A program made the translations under genes and the position numbers. A stretch of DNA of 64,000 bases from Streptomyces broussonetiae (GTDB lineage: Bacteria; Actinomycetota; Actinomycetes; Streptomycetales; Streptomycetaceae), in NCBI RefSeq assembly GCF_009796285.1, contig NZ_CP047020.1, positions 3,906,001-3,970,000 on the forward strand, given 5' to 3'. This document shows positions 8,244 through 14,929 of the stretch, in pieces. Every line of letters begins with the position of its first letter. The first letter of the stretch is position 1. The notes under the pieces are model-generated. The model was not told the DNA's origin. It saw nothing but the letters and a program-made list of their open reading frames with translations, and ran no database searches.

Positions 8244-8639
8244 CTACTTGGTGCACACCTTGGTCAGCTCACCGGCCGCAGCCGTCACCGGGCTCACGTC
8301 CGGCGTCCTGTCCCCGTTCCTGACGGCCGTACGCACGTTCTCCACGGCCTGCTTGAGGTGGTCGACCGCCTTGTTGACGTCGGCGTGGTCGGTCTTGTCG
8401 CCGATCTTGTCGAGGTTCTTCTCGATGGCGTCGAGGGAGGTGTCGGCCCGGGTCGGATCGTTCGTGGCGTTCTCCACCGCCTGCTGCAGGGCGGTGACGC
8501 TGTCGGCGATGGAGTCGGCGGTCTGCACGCAGTCCAGGGCCTTGTCGACGCTGTCGCATCCGGTGGTGAGGCCGGCGGTGAACGCGGCCGTGGCCACGAC
8601 GGCGGCGACGGTGGTGAGACGGCGTCGGCTGACGGCCAT
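8244..8639 (-). CDS. Small exported protein, possible lipoprotein
   Basis: A 131-residue protein with a typical export signal: basic MAVSRRRL, a hydrophobic core, then AGLTTGCDSVDK. The Cys could be lipidated, but Thr at -3 is a poor lipobox residue, so plain secretion is possible. The mature part is helical and heptad-like (ALQQAVENATND, IEKNLDKIGDKTD, AVDHLKQAVENVR) with two further Cys (CVQTAD and the C-terminal VCTK) that could pair. AGGAGGGG lies 8 nt before ATG 8639. It converges on the DUF1707 gene with 21 bp between stops. I do not recognise a function. Confidence 0.8.
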   Translation of the reverse strand: MAVSRRRLTTVAAVVATAAFTAGLTTGCDSVDKALDCVQTADSIADSVTALQQAVENATNDPTRADTSLDAIEKNLDKIGDKTDHADVNKAVDHLKQAVENVRTAVRNGDRTPDVSPVTAAAGELTKVCTK

Positions 8640-8736
8640 GGTGGTGATCCCCTCCTCTGGTCGGGCCTGTGGATCCGTAGACCGCAGGGCCCGTTGAGAC
8701 ACGTGCGGACCCGGTCGAGGGCCCGTATCCCTAGGA

Positions 8737-8779
8737 CGCGGGGAAGGGCACGCGGGTTGCCCGCGTGCCCTTCCCCGCG
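8737..8779 (-). terminator. Perfect 20-bp hairpin downstream of rph
   Basis: The left arm (8737-8756) and right arm (8760-8779) pair without mismatch around a 3-nt loop, 12 nt beyond the rph stop on the minus strand. There is no T tract, as is common in Streptomyces. Confidence 0.8.
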
Positions 8780-8791
8780 TTGGTCCGCCGT

Positions 8792-9529
8792 TTACTCTCC
8801 GAGGGCGGCTTCCAGCGTGGCGCGCTGGATCGCGGCCAGTTCGGTGCAGCCGGTGACGGCGAGGTCGAGCAGGGCGTTCAGTTCGTCGCGGGCGAAGGGC
8901 TCGGCCTCGGCGGTGCCCTGGACCTCGACGAAGCGGCCGTCGCCGGTGCAGACGACGTTCATGTCGGTCTCGGCGCGCACGTCCTCCTCGTAGCACAGGT
9001 CGAGGAGCGGGACGCCGCCGACGATGCCGACCGATACGGCGGAGACGGTGCCGGTGAGCGGCTGCCGGCCGGCCTTGATCAGCTTCTTGCCCTGGGCCCA
9101 GGCGACGGCGTCGGCGAGCGCCACGTAGGCACCGGTGATGGCGGCCGTCCGCGTGCCGCCGTCGGCCTGGAGGACGTCGCAGTCGAGGACGATGGTGTTC
9201 TCGCCGAGCGCCTTGTAGTCGATGACGGCGCGCAGGGAGCGGCCGATGAGCCGGGAGATCTCGTGGGTACGGCCGCCGATCTTGCCCTTGACGGACTCGC
9301 GGTCGCCCCGGGTGTTGGTGGCGCGGGGCAGCATGGCGTACTCCGCGGTGACCCAGCCCTCGCCGCTGCCCTTGCGCCAGCGCGGGACGCCCTCGGTCAC
9401 GGAGGCGGTGCAGAACACCTTGGTGTCGCCGAAGGAGACGAGGACGGAGCCCTCGGCGTGCTTGCTCCATCCGCGCTGGATGGTGACCGGGCGGAGCTGT
9501 TCGGGGGTACGGCCGTCGATGCGAGACAT
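8792..9529 (-). CDS. rph: Ribonuclease PH
   Basis: A 245-residue phosphorolytic 3'-5' exoribonuclease that trims tRNA 3' ends; the family length is about 240. Recognisable segments are RIDGRTPEQLRPV at the start, the substrate loop MLPRATNTRGDRES, GRTHEISRLIGRSLRAVIDYKALGE, DCDVLQADGGTRTAAITGAY and the C-terminal DLCYEEDVRAETDMNVV. The start is ATG 9529. It is transcribed leftward from the nagF side but separated from nagF by a hairpin at 9556-9588. Confidence 0.96.
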   Translation of the reverse strand: MSRIDGRTPEQLRPVTIQRGWSKHAEGSVLVSFGDTKVFCTASVTEGVPRWRKGSGEGWVTAEYAMLPRATNTRGDRESVKGKIGGRTHEISRLIGRSLRAVIDYKALGENTIVLDCDVLQADGGTRTAAITGAYVALADAVAWAQGKKLIKAGRQPLTGTVSAVSVGIVGGVPLLDLCYEEDVRAETDMNVVCTGDGRFVEVQGTAEAEPFARDELNALLDLAVTGCTELAAIQRATLEAALGE

Positions 9530-9555
9530 GACATGGAGCCTAGTCGTACATGCGC

Positions 9556-9588
9556 AAGGGGCCCTTCCCGCGTCGGGAAGAGCCCCTT
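9556..9588 (-). terminator. Hairpin between nagF and rph
   Basis: A stem of two 7-bp blocks (9556-9562/9582-9588 and 9564-9570/9574-9580) around one C-A mismatch, with a CGT loop. It lies 20 nt beyond the nagF stop on the minus strand. Confidence 0.75.
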
Positions 9589-9607
9589 ACAGGTGAACCG
9601 GCACGGT

Positions 9608-9841
9608 TCACATCATGTCTTCGATCTCCGCGGCGATCGGGTCGGCGTCGGTGCCGATGACGACCTGGATCGCGGTGCCCATCTTGACGACACCGTGGGC
9701 GCCGGCGGCCTTCAGGGCGGCATCGTCCACCAGCGAGGCGTCGTTGACCTCAGTGCGCAGCCGGGTGATGCAGCCCTCGATCTCCTCGATGTTGTCGAGT
9801 CCGCCGAGTGCGGCGACGATCTTCTCAGCCTTGCTGGCCAT
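9608..9841 (-). CDS. nagF: PTS GlcNAc-type EIIB component
   Basis: A 77-residue single-domain EIIB of the glucose/GlcNAc PTS family. The phosphorylated cysteine lies in EGCITRLRTEV (Cys28). It accepts phosphate from EIIA and hands it to the sugar being carried by an EIIC channel. Neither EIIC in the next two genes carries its own EIIB, so this protein probably serves both. The gene is divergent from nagE1, and their shared 207-bp spacer contains a DasR-type operator (9969-9984). The start ATG 9841 gives the normal family length. Confidence 0.93.
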   Translation of the reverse strand: MASKAEKIVAALGGLDNIEEIEGCITRLRTEVNDASLVDDAALKAAGAHGVVKMGTAIQVVIGTDADPIAAEIEDMM

Positions 9842-9968
9842 GTCCTGTCTCCCTGACTTCCCTGATCCGAACCGCTTGGTCGCAGTAACCCACAGTTGGC
9901 CCATCTTCGCGAGCGGTCGTGCCGTACGTGCCCAATGATGGCGATCACGGCAGCGGAACCGTCCGTCG

Positions 9969-9984
9969 ACTGGTCTACACCACC
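9969..9984 (+). promoter_or_regulatory. DasR-responsive element (dre) between nagF and nagE1
   Basis: ACTGGTCTACACCACC matches the dre consensus, as I remember it an A(C/G)TGGTCTAGACCA(C/G)T palindrome bound by the GntR-family repressor DasR. It has a single mismatch in the core palindrome plus one in the last base. It sits in the divergent promoter region and could control both transcripts. Confidence 0.85.
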
Positions 9985-10048
9985 ACGGGGACGGTAGCCA
10001 AACCGCGTCCGACGAACCGCGTGCGAGTCGAGTGGCCGGAGGTCGCCC

Positions 10049-11368
10049 ATGAGCGCCGAGAGCGCAGGCAGCGCCACTCCTGCGGTCAGTCCGGTACGGG
10101 AGCGCTGGAACCGCGCCTTCCAGGGCCTGCAGAAGATGGGCCGCAGCCTCCAGCTGCCGATCGCGGTGCTGCCCGCGGCGGGCATCCTCAACCGGCTGGG
10201 CCAGCCGGACGTGTTCGGCAAGGACGGGCTGGGCTGGACGGACGTCTCCAAGGTCATGGTGGGGGCGGGCGGTGCCCTGCTCGACGGCTCCCTCGGCCTG
10301 CCGCTGCTGTTCTGCGTGGGCGTCGCGATCGGCATGGCGAAGAAGGCGGACGGCTCGACGGCGCTCGCGGCGGTGGCGGGCTTCCTCGTCTACTACGGCG
10401 TCCTGCACCAGTTCCCCGAGTCGTGCCCCGGCGGGGCGAAGGTGATCCCGCAGGTCGGCTGCCAGGTGACCGTGGGCACGGGGACGGGCTCGGTGACGCC
10501 CTTCGCCTTCCAGAACCCGGGCGTCTTCGGCGGCATCGTGATGGGTCTGCTGGCCGCCTTCTTCTGGGCCCGCTTCCACCGCACCAGGCTGGTGGACTGG
10601 CTCGGCTTCTTCAACGGCCGCCGGCTGGTACCGATCATCATGGCGTTCGTCGCGATCGTCTTCGCGGCGCTGTGCCTGTGGATCTGGCCGCCGATCGGCA
10701 GCGGGCTGGAGAGCTTCAGCCACTGGCTGCGGGACGCGGGCGCCTGGGGCGCGGGCGTCTTCGGGGTGGCGAACCGCGCGCTGCTGGTGGTCGGCCTGCA
10801 CCAGTTCCTGAACGTGCCCATCTGGTTCCAGTTCGGCAGCTACACCAAGCCGGACGGCACGGTGGTGCACGGCGACATCAACATGTTCCTGGCGGGCGAT
10901 CCGCACGCGGGCCAGTTCACCTCGGGCTTCTTCCCGATCATGATGTTCGCGCTGCCGGCGGCGGCACTGGCGATCACCCACTGCGCCAGGCCGCACCGGC
11001 GCAAGGAGGTCGGCGGCCTGATGCTCTCGGTGGCGCTGACGTCGTTCGTGACGGGCATCACCGAGCCGATCGAGTACTCCTTCCTCTTCATCGCGCCCGT
11101 GCTGTACGCCGTCCACGCCGTGCTCACCGGCGCCTCGATGGCGGTGACCTGGGGGCTCGGCGTGCACGACGGCTTCAGCTTCTCGGCCGGCCTGATCGAC
11201 TATGTGATCAACTGGAACCTGGCGACCAGACCGTGGGCGATCATCCCGATCGGCCTGTGCTTCGCGGCCGTCTACTACGCCGTCTTCCGGTTCGCCATCA
11301 CGAAGTTCGACCTGAGGACACCGGGCCGCGAGCCGGAGGACGAGGTCGAGGACATCACCAAGGCCTGA
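10049..11368 (+). CDS. nagE1: PTS GlcNAc-type EIIC permease (first copy)
   Basis: A 439-residue multi-spanning EIIC sugar channel. Family segments are GRSLQLPIAVLPAAGIL, AKKADGSTAL, LVDWLGFFNGRRLVPI, VVGLHQFLNVPIWF, the sugar-binding TGITEPIEYSF and GVHDGFSFSAGLIDYV. No EIIB or EIIA domain is fused, so it depends on the divergent EIIB gene and an EIIA elsewhere. The start is ATG 10049, with GGAGGT 6 nt upstream. It has an insert near residues 128-155 (SCPGGAKVIPQVGCQVTVG) that nagE2 lacks. Which sugar it prefers cannot be read from sequence. Confidence 0.92.
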   Translation: MSAESAGSATPAVSPVRERWNRAFQGLQKMGRSLQLPIAVLPAAGILNRLGQPDVFGKDGLGWTDVSKVMVGAGGALLDGSLGLPLLFCVGVAIGMAKKADGSTALAAVAGFLVYYGVLHQFPESCPGGAKVIPQVGCQVTVGTGTGSVTPFAFQNPGVFGGIVMGLLAAFFWARFHRTRLVDWLGFFNGRRLVPIIMAFVAIVFAALCLWIWPPIGSGLESFSHWLRDAGAWGAGVFGVANRALLVVGLHQFLNVPIWFQFGSYTKPDGTVVHGDINMFLAGDPHAGQFTSGFFPIMMFALPAAALAITHCARPHRRKEVGGLMLSVALTSFVTGITEPIEYSFLFIAPVLYAVHAVLTGASMAVTWGLGVHDGFSFSAGLIDYVINWNLATRPWAIIPIGLCFAAVYYAVFRFAITKFDLRTPGREPEDEVEDITKA

Positions 11369-11488
11369 CCCCGGGGGCCGAAAGTCACCGTGGACAAAGG
11401 CCCTTAGGTTCCTTTAGCACATCAGCACGCCGCGTAGCGTGCCGGTAGCGGATTTCGCGGTTCCTTATCCCACCTTCATCGTGCTACA

Positions 11489-11504
11489 ACAGGTCTACAC
11501 CACT
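11489..11504 (+). promoter_or_regulatory. DasR-responsive element 1 upstream of nagE2
   Basis: ACAGGTCTACACCACT matches the DasR operator with a few mismatches. It lies 36 nt upstream of the nagE2 start, one base before a second copy. Confidence 0.82.
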
Positions 11505-11505
11505 G

Positions 11506-11521
11506 AGTGGTGTAGACCACC
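11506..11521 (+). promoter_or_regulatory. DasR-responsive element 2 upstream of nagE2
   Basis: AGTGGTGTAGACCACC is a close match to the DasR palindrome, abutting site 1. Together the two sites form a larger inverted repeat that ends just before the nagE2 ribosome site (GGAGGA, 11528-11533). Confidence 0.87.
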
Positions 11522-11540
11522 ACCGATGGAGGAACCATCC

Positions 11541-12788
11541 ATGAGCACCGCCACCGCCACGGCGGCCCCCGCAAAGAAGCGGGGATCCGGCCTGTTCCAG
11601 GGCCTGCAGAAGGTCGGCCGCAGCCTCCAGCTCCCGATCGCCGTACTGCCGGCGGCAGGCATCCTGCTCCGTCTCGGACAGCAGGACGTCCATGACAAGC
11701 TGCACCTGCCCGACAAGGTTACGGCGGTGTTCGCCACGGCCGGTGGTGCGATCTTCGACAATCTCCCGATGCTGTTCTGCATCGGCGTCGCGATCGGCTT
11801 CGCCAAGAAGTCCGACGGCTCGACGGCACTCGCCGCCCTGGTCGGCTTCCTGGTCTACAGCAACGTGCTGAAGGCGTTCCCGCTGACCCAGCAGCACATC
11901 GAGAGCGGCAAGATAGTCGAGGCCACCTACAACAACCCCGGTGTGCTCGGCGGCATCCTGATGGGTCTGTTCTCCGCCGTGCTGTGGCAGCGCTACCACC
12001 GCAAGAAGCTGGTGGACTGGCTCGGCTTCTTCAACGGCCGCCGGCTGGTGCCGATCATCATGGCCTTCGTCGGCACGCTGATGGGCGTCTTCTTCGGGCT
12101 GATCTGGAAGCCCATCGGTGAGGGCATCTCCCACGCCGGTGAGTGGATCACCGGTCTCGGCGCGCTGGGCGCGGGTCTGTTCGGTCTGGTCAACCGCGCG
12201 CTGATCCCGGTCGGCATGCACCAGTTCGTGAACACCGTCTCCTGGTTCCAGATCGGCGACTACAAGAACTCCGCCGGTCAGATCGTCCACGGTGACCTCA
12301 ACCGCTTCTTCGCCGGTGACCCGCACGCCGGTATGTTCATGTCGGGCTTCTTCCCGATCATGATGTTCGGTCTGCCGGCCGCGGCGATCGCCATCGCCCA
12401 CTCGGCCCGTCCCGAGCGCCGCAAGGCCGTCCTCGGCATGATGGTCTCGCTCGCCCTGACCTCGTTCGTCACCGGTGTGACCGAGCCCATCGAGTTCACC
12501 TTCATGTTCATCGCCCCGCTGCTGTACGCGATCCACGCGGTGCTGACGGCGCTGTCCATGGCGGTCACCTGGGCGCTCGGCGTGCACGCGGGCTTCACCT
12601 TCTCCGCGGGCTTCATCGACTACGCGCTCAACTGGAACCTCGCGACCAAGCCATGGCTGATCATCCCGATCGGCCTGGTGTTCGCGGCGATCTACTACGT
12701 GGTCTTCCGCTTCGCGATCACCAGGTTCAACCTCCCCACCCCGGGCCGCGAGCCCGAGGAGGAGATCGAGGACCTCACGAAGGCGTGA
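11541..12788 (+). CDS. nagE2: PTS N-acetylglucosamine EIIC permease (second copy)
   Basis: A 415-residue EIIC channel, highly similar to nagE1 along its length (GRSLQLPIAVLPAAGILLRL, VDWLGFFNGRRLVPIIMAFVG, GVTEPIEFTFMF, ALGVHAGFTFSAGFIDYALNW). In S. coelicolor the equivalent second copy, NagE2, is the main GlcNAc permease. ATG 11541 has GGAGGA 7 nt upstream; the in-frame extension to 11439 would run through the two operators and is rejected. Two DasR sites in the leader suggest tight repression when GlcNAc metabolites are scarce. A perfect hairpin follows. Confidence 0.93.
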   Translation: MSTATATAAPAKKRGSGLFQGLQKVGRSLQLPIAVLPAAGILLRLGQQDVHDKLHLPDKVTAVFATAGGAIFDNLPMLFCIGVAIGFAKKSDGSTALAALVGFLVYSNVLKAFPLTQQHIESGKIVEATYNNPGVLGGILMGLFSAVLWQRYHRKKLVDWLGFFNGRRLVPIIMAFVGTLMGVFFGLIWKPIGEGISHAGEWITGLGALGAGLFGLVNRALIPVGMHQFVNTVSWFQIGDYKNSAGQIVHGDLNRFFAGDPHAGMFMSGFFPIMMFGLPAAAIAIAHSARPERRKAVLGMMVSLALTSFVTGVTEPIEFTFMFIAPLLYAIHAVLTALSMAVTWALGVHAGFTFSAGFIDYALNWNLATKPWLIIPIGLVFAAIYYVVFRFAITRFNLPTPGREPEEEIEDLTKA

Positions 12789-12806
12789 CGGTCACGGTAT
12801 GACGGC

Positions 12807-12840
12807 AAGGCCCCCGGAGCGCTGCGGCTCCGGGGGCCTT
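12807..12840 (+). terminator. Hairpin terminator after nagE2
   Basis: A perfect 14-bp stem (12807-12820 with 12827-12840, 6-nt loop) lies 18 nt past the nagE2 stop and 18 nt before the stop of the convergent metallo-hydrolase gene, so it may serve both strands. Confidence 0.85.
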
Positions 12841-12858
12841 CGTCATGTGCAGGGGGCG

Positions 12859-13611
12859 TCAGATCTCGTACGTGACCCGCGGCGTGGCCAGTTCCACCGG
12901 ACCGGAGAACACCTCACGCGCGTGGCGGAGGTTGACCTGGGGGTCGGTCCACGGCGGAACGTGGGTGAGGACCAGGCGCCGGGCTCCGGCCCGCGCGGCC
13001 GTCTCACCCGCCTCACGGCCGTTGAGGTGGAGGTCGGGGATCTCCTCCTTGCCGTGCGTGAACGCGGCCTCGCACAGGAACAGGTCGGCGTCCCGGGCCA
13101 GCTCGTCCAGGGCCTCGGTGACGCCCGTGTCGCCGGAGTACGTCAGGGTCCGCCCCGCGTGCTCGACGCGGATGGCGTACGCCTCCACGGGGTGGCGGAC
13201 CCGCTCGGTGTGCACCGTGAACGGGCCGATGTCGAACGTGGAGGGCTTGACCGTGTGGAAGTCGAAGACCTCGCTCATCGAAGAGGCGGAAGGGACGTCG
13301 TCGTAGGCCGTGGTCAGGCGCTGTTCGGTGCCCTCGGGGCCGTAGACCGGGATCGGGTCGCAGCGGCCGCCGTCGTGGCGGTAGTAGCGCGCGACGAAGT
13401 ACGCGAGCATGTCGATGCAGTGATCGGCGTGCAGATGGCTGAGGAAGATCGCGTCGAGGTCGTAGAGACCGCAGTGGCGCTGCAGCTCGCCAAGGGCGCC
13501 ATTGCCCATGTCGAGGAGCAGCCGGAAGCCGTCGGCCTCGACGAGGTAGCTCGAGCAGGCCGATTCCGCGGACGGGAACGACCCCGAGCAGCCGACGACG
13601 GTGAGCTTCAT
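12859..13611 (-). CDS. Metallo-beta-lactamase-fold hydrolase
   Basis: A 250-residue single-domain protein that starts directly with the fold's first strand (MKLTVVGCSGSFPS). Zinc ligands appear in LSHLHADHCIDM (HxHxDH), LTYSGDTG and the C-terminal LVLTHVPPW. It resembles RNase Z/phosphodiesterase-type hydrolases without the RNase Z exosite insert, so the substrate is open. The start is ATG 13611, with GGAGG 10 nt upstream; an extension to 13644 has no ribosome site. It is transcribed toward nagE2 and divergent from the MazF-like gene. Confidence 0.87.
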   Translation of the reverse strand: MKLTVVGCSGSFPSAESACSSYLVEADGFRLLLDMGNGALGELQRHCGLYDLDAIFLSHLHADHCIDMLAYFVARYYRHDGGRCDPIPVYGPEGTEQRLTTAYDDVPSASSMSEVFDFHTVKPSTFDIGPFTVHTERVRHPVEAYAIRVEHAGRTLTYSGDTGVTEALDELARDADLFLCEAAFTHGKEEIPDLHLNGREAGETAARAGARRLVLTHVPPWTDPQVNLRHAREVFSGPVELATPRVTYEI

Positions 13612-13827
13612 GAAGCAGAAACCTCCGTTGGCGGGAAAGATCAAATGGGCAGGAAAACGGGGGTCGTGCGGTTTGTCGAGCGTAAGGCGCGAAAGCGCGG
13701 GTCGCTCCTCCGCAAAGGGCCGTTGTGGGCGAACTCACCTGCGCTGTCACCGGTTCGGCTGGACCGGGGGCGCAGAAGGATCCGCCAAGGGCGCGCGATT
13801 ACCGACGCGCGCCGGTAACGTCGTCGT

Positions 13828-14337
13828 ATGGACACGTCATGGTGGCTGGCGCTCGCGGCGGTGGTCCTGCTCGCGCTGGTCGCCACGCTCATCGACGGCT
13901 GGGGCCGCGGTCGCCGGCCCGGTGGGCGGCGCCTTCGGCCGCCGGGCCGCGCGGGTAAGCGCACGCGTGCCGCCCGGCCGGTTCCGGGCGACATCTGGTG
14001 GGCGGACGTCCCCTATGAGGACCGCGCGGAATCGTCCGGGGCCGCGCGGAGCGCGTCGGACCGGGCGGTGGCGGCCGACGGCCGGTCGAAGGACCGGCCT
14101 TGTCTGGTGCTGGCGGTGCGCGGGAACCGGGCCACGGTCGCGAAGATCACCAGCAAGTTCCACGACGAACGGTCCGGGGTGATCCCGCTGCCCCCGGGCG
14201 CGGTCGGCGACGCCCGGGGCAGGCCCAGCTTCCTGGAGACCGACGAACTGCGCGAAGTGCCGGTCGGCGACTTCCGGCGCCGGGTCGGCGTGGTCGACCC
14301 GGTGCTGTGGGACCAGGTACGGCACCTGGCGGGTTAG
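13828..14337 (+). CDS. Membrane-anchored PemK/MazF-family protein
   Basis: A 169-residue protein with one N-terminal membrane helix (about residues 5-22, WWLALAAVVLLALVATLI), an Arg/Gly/Pro linker and a C-terminal PemK/MazF-like domain: PGDIWWADVPYED, RPCLVLAV, ATVAKITSKFHDE and ETDELREVP. MazF toxins are soluble mRNA endonucleases of about 110 residues encoded with an antitoxin. Here the domain is tethered and no small antitoxin gene lies alongside, so a classical toxin role is doubtful. Its stop is directly adjacent to the stop of the convergent lipoprotein gene. Confidence 0.75.
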   Translation: MDTSWWLALAAVVLLALVATLIDGWGRGRRPGGRRLRPPGRAGKRTRAARPVPGDIWWADVPYEDRAESSGAARSASDRAVAADGRSKDRPCLVLAVRGNRATVAKITSKFHDERSGVIPLPPGAVGDARGRPSFLETDELREVPVGDFRRRVGVVDPVLWDQVRHLAG

Positions 14338-14802
14338 CTACTTCACGGTCACCGTGACCATCCACTCCTGGATGCCCTTGCAGGACACCCCGCCCGGTGC
14401 GGTGGGCTCGGCGCACAGGGGCCGGGTGGAGGTCAGCTTCGCGGTGCCGTCGGCCGCCGCGCGGAACGCGGCCGTGGCGTCGCCGGACTGCAGGGCGAGG
14501 CCCGCGTTGATGCCCTTGAGGGCGGTGCCGCTGGTCATGACCGGCTTCCAGGGTCGGGACTTGGTGCCGTCCAGGGTCAGCCGGACCTCGCCGCCCTTGG
14601 CCACGCACACGGTGCGGCCGGTGTCGGCGGCCTTCAGCTCGACGGTGGAGGCGCAGCCGCCCGAGGCGGGCGCGGAGGGCGCCGACGGTGACACCTTCCC
14701 GGCGCCTTTGGTGTCCGTGTCCGAGCCGCTCTTCGAGCCGCATCCGGCAAGGAGCAGCACGGCGCCCGCGAGGGCGAGGGACGTCGTCGTCGTACGGCGC
14801 AT
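14338..14802 (-). CDS. Putative lipoprotein of unknown function
   Basis: A 154-residue protein with a good lipoprotein signal (MRRTTTTSLALAGAVLLLAG, then Cys), a Ser/Ala/Gly/Pro linker and a compact domain with three further Cys (GGCAST, RTVCVAKGGE, LCAEPTAPGGVSCKG), which suggests extracellular disulfides. I do not recognise the family. I chose ATG 14802 because it opens the signal peptide and has AAAGG upstream; the longer frame to 14913 has no signal. It converges on the MazF-like gene with no bases between stops. Confidence 0.8.
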   Translation of the reverse strand: MRRTTTTSLALAGAVLLLAGCGSKSGSDTDTKGAGKVSPSAPSAPASGGCASTVELKAADTGRTVCVAKGGEVRLTLDGTKSRPWKPVMTSGTALKGINAGLALQSGDATAAFRAAADGTAKLTSTRPLCAEPTAPGGVSCKGIQEWMVTVTVK

Positions 14803-14929
14803 GGGGGTTCGCCTTTCTGCCGTGGCCGTGGGGAGCGGCCTTGTGGTGCAGATGAGACGTAGCGGCGGGCAGAAAGGATCCCGCACGCGGAGAATCTCCG
14901 CGTGCGGGATCACTGGAGCGTTCGCAGGG

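Noticed and set aside
13612..13827. Antitoxin gene for the MazF-like protein
   Set aside because: The 216-bp spacer has no frame with a start, ribosome site and codon bias on either strand.
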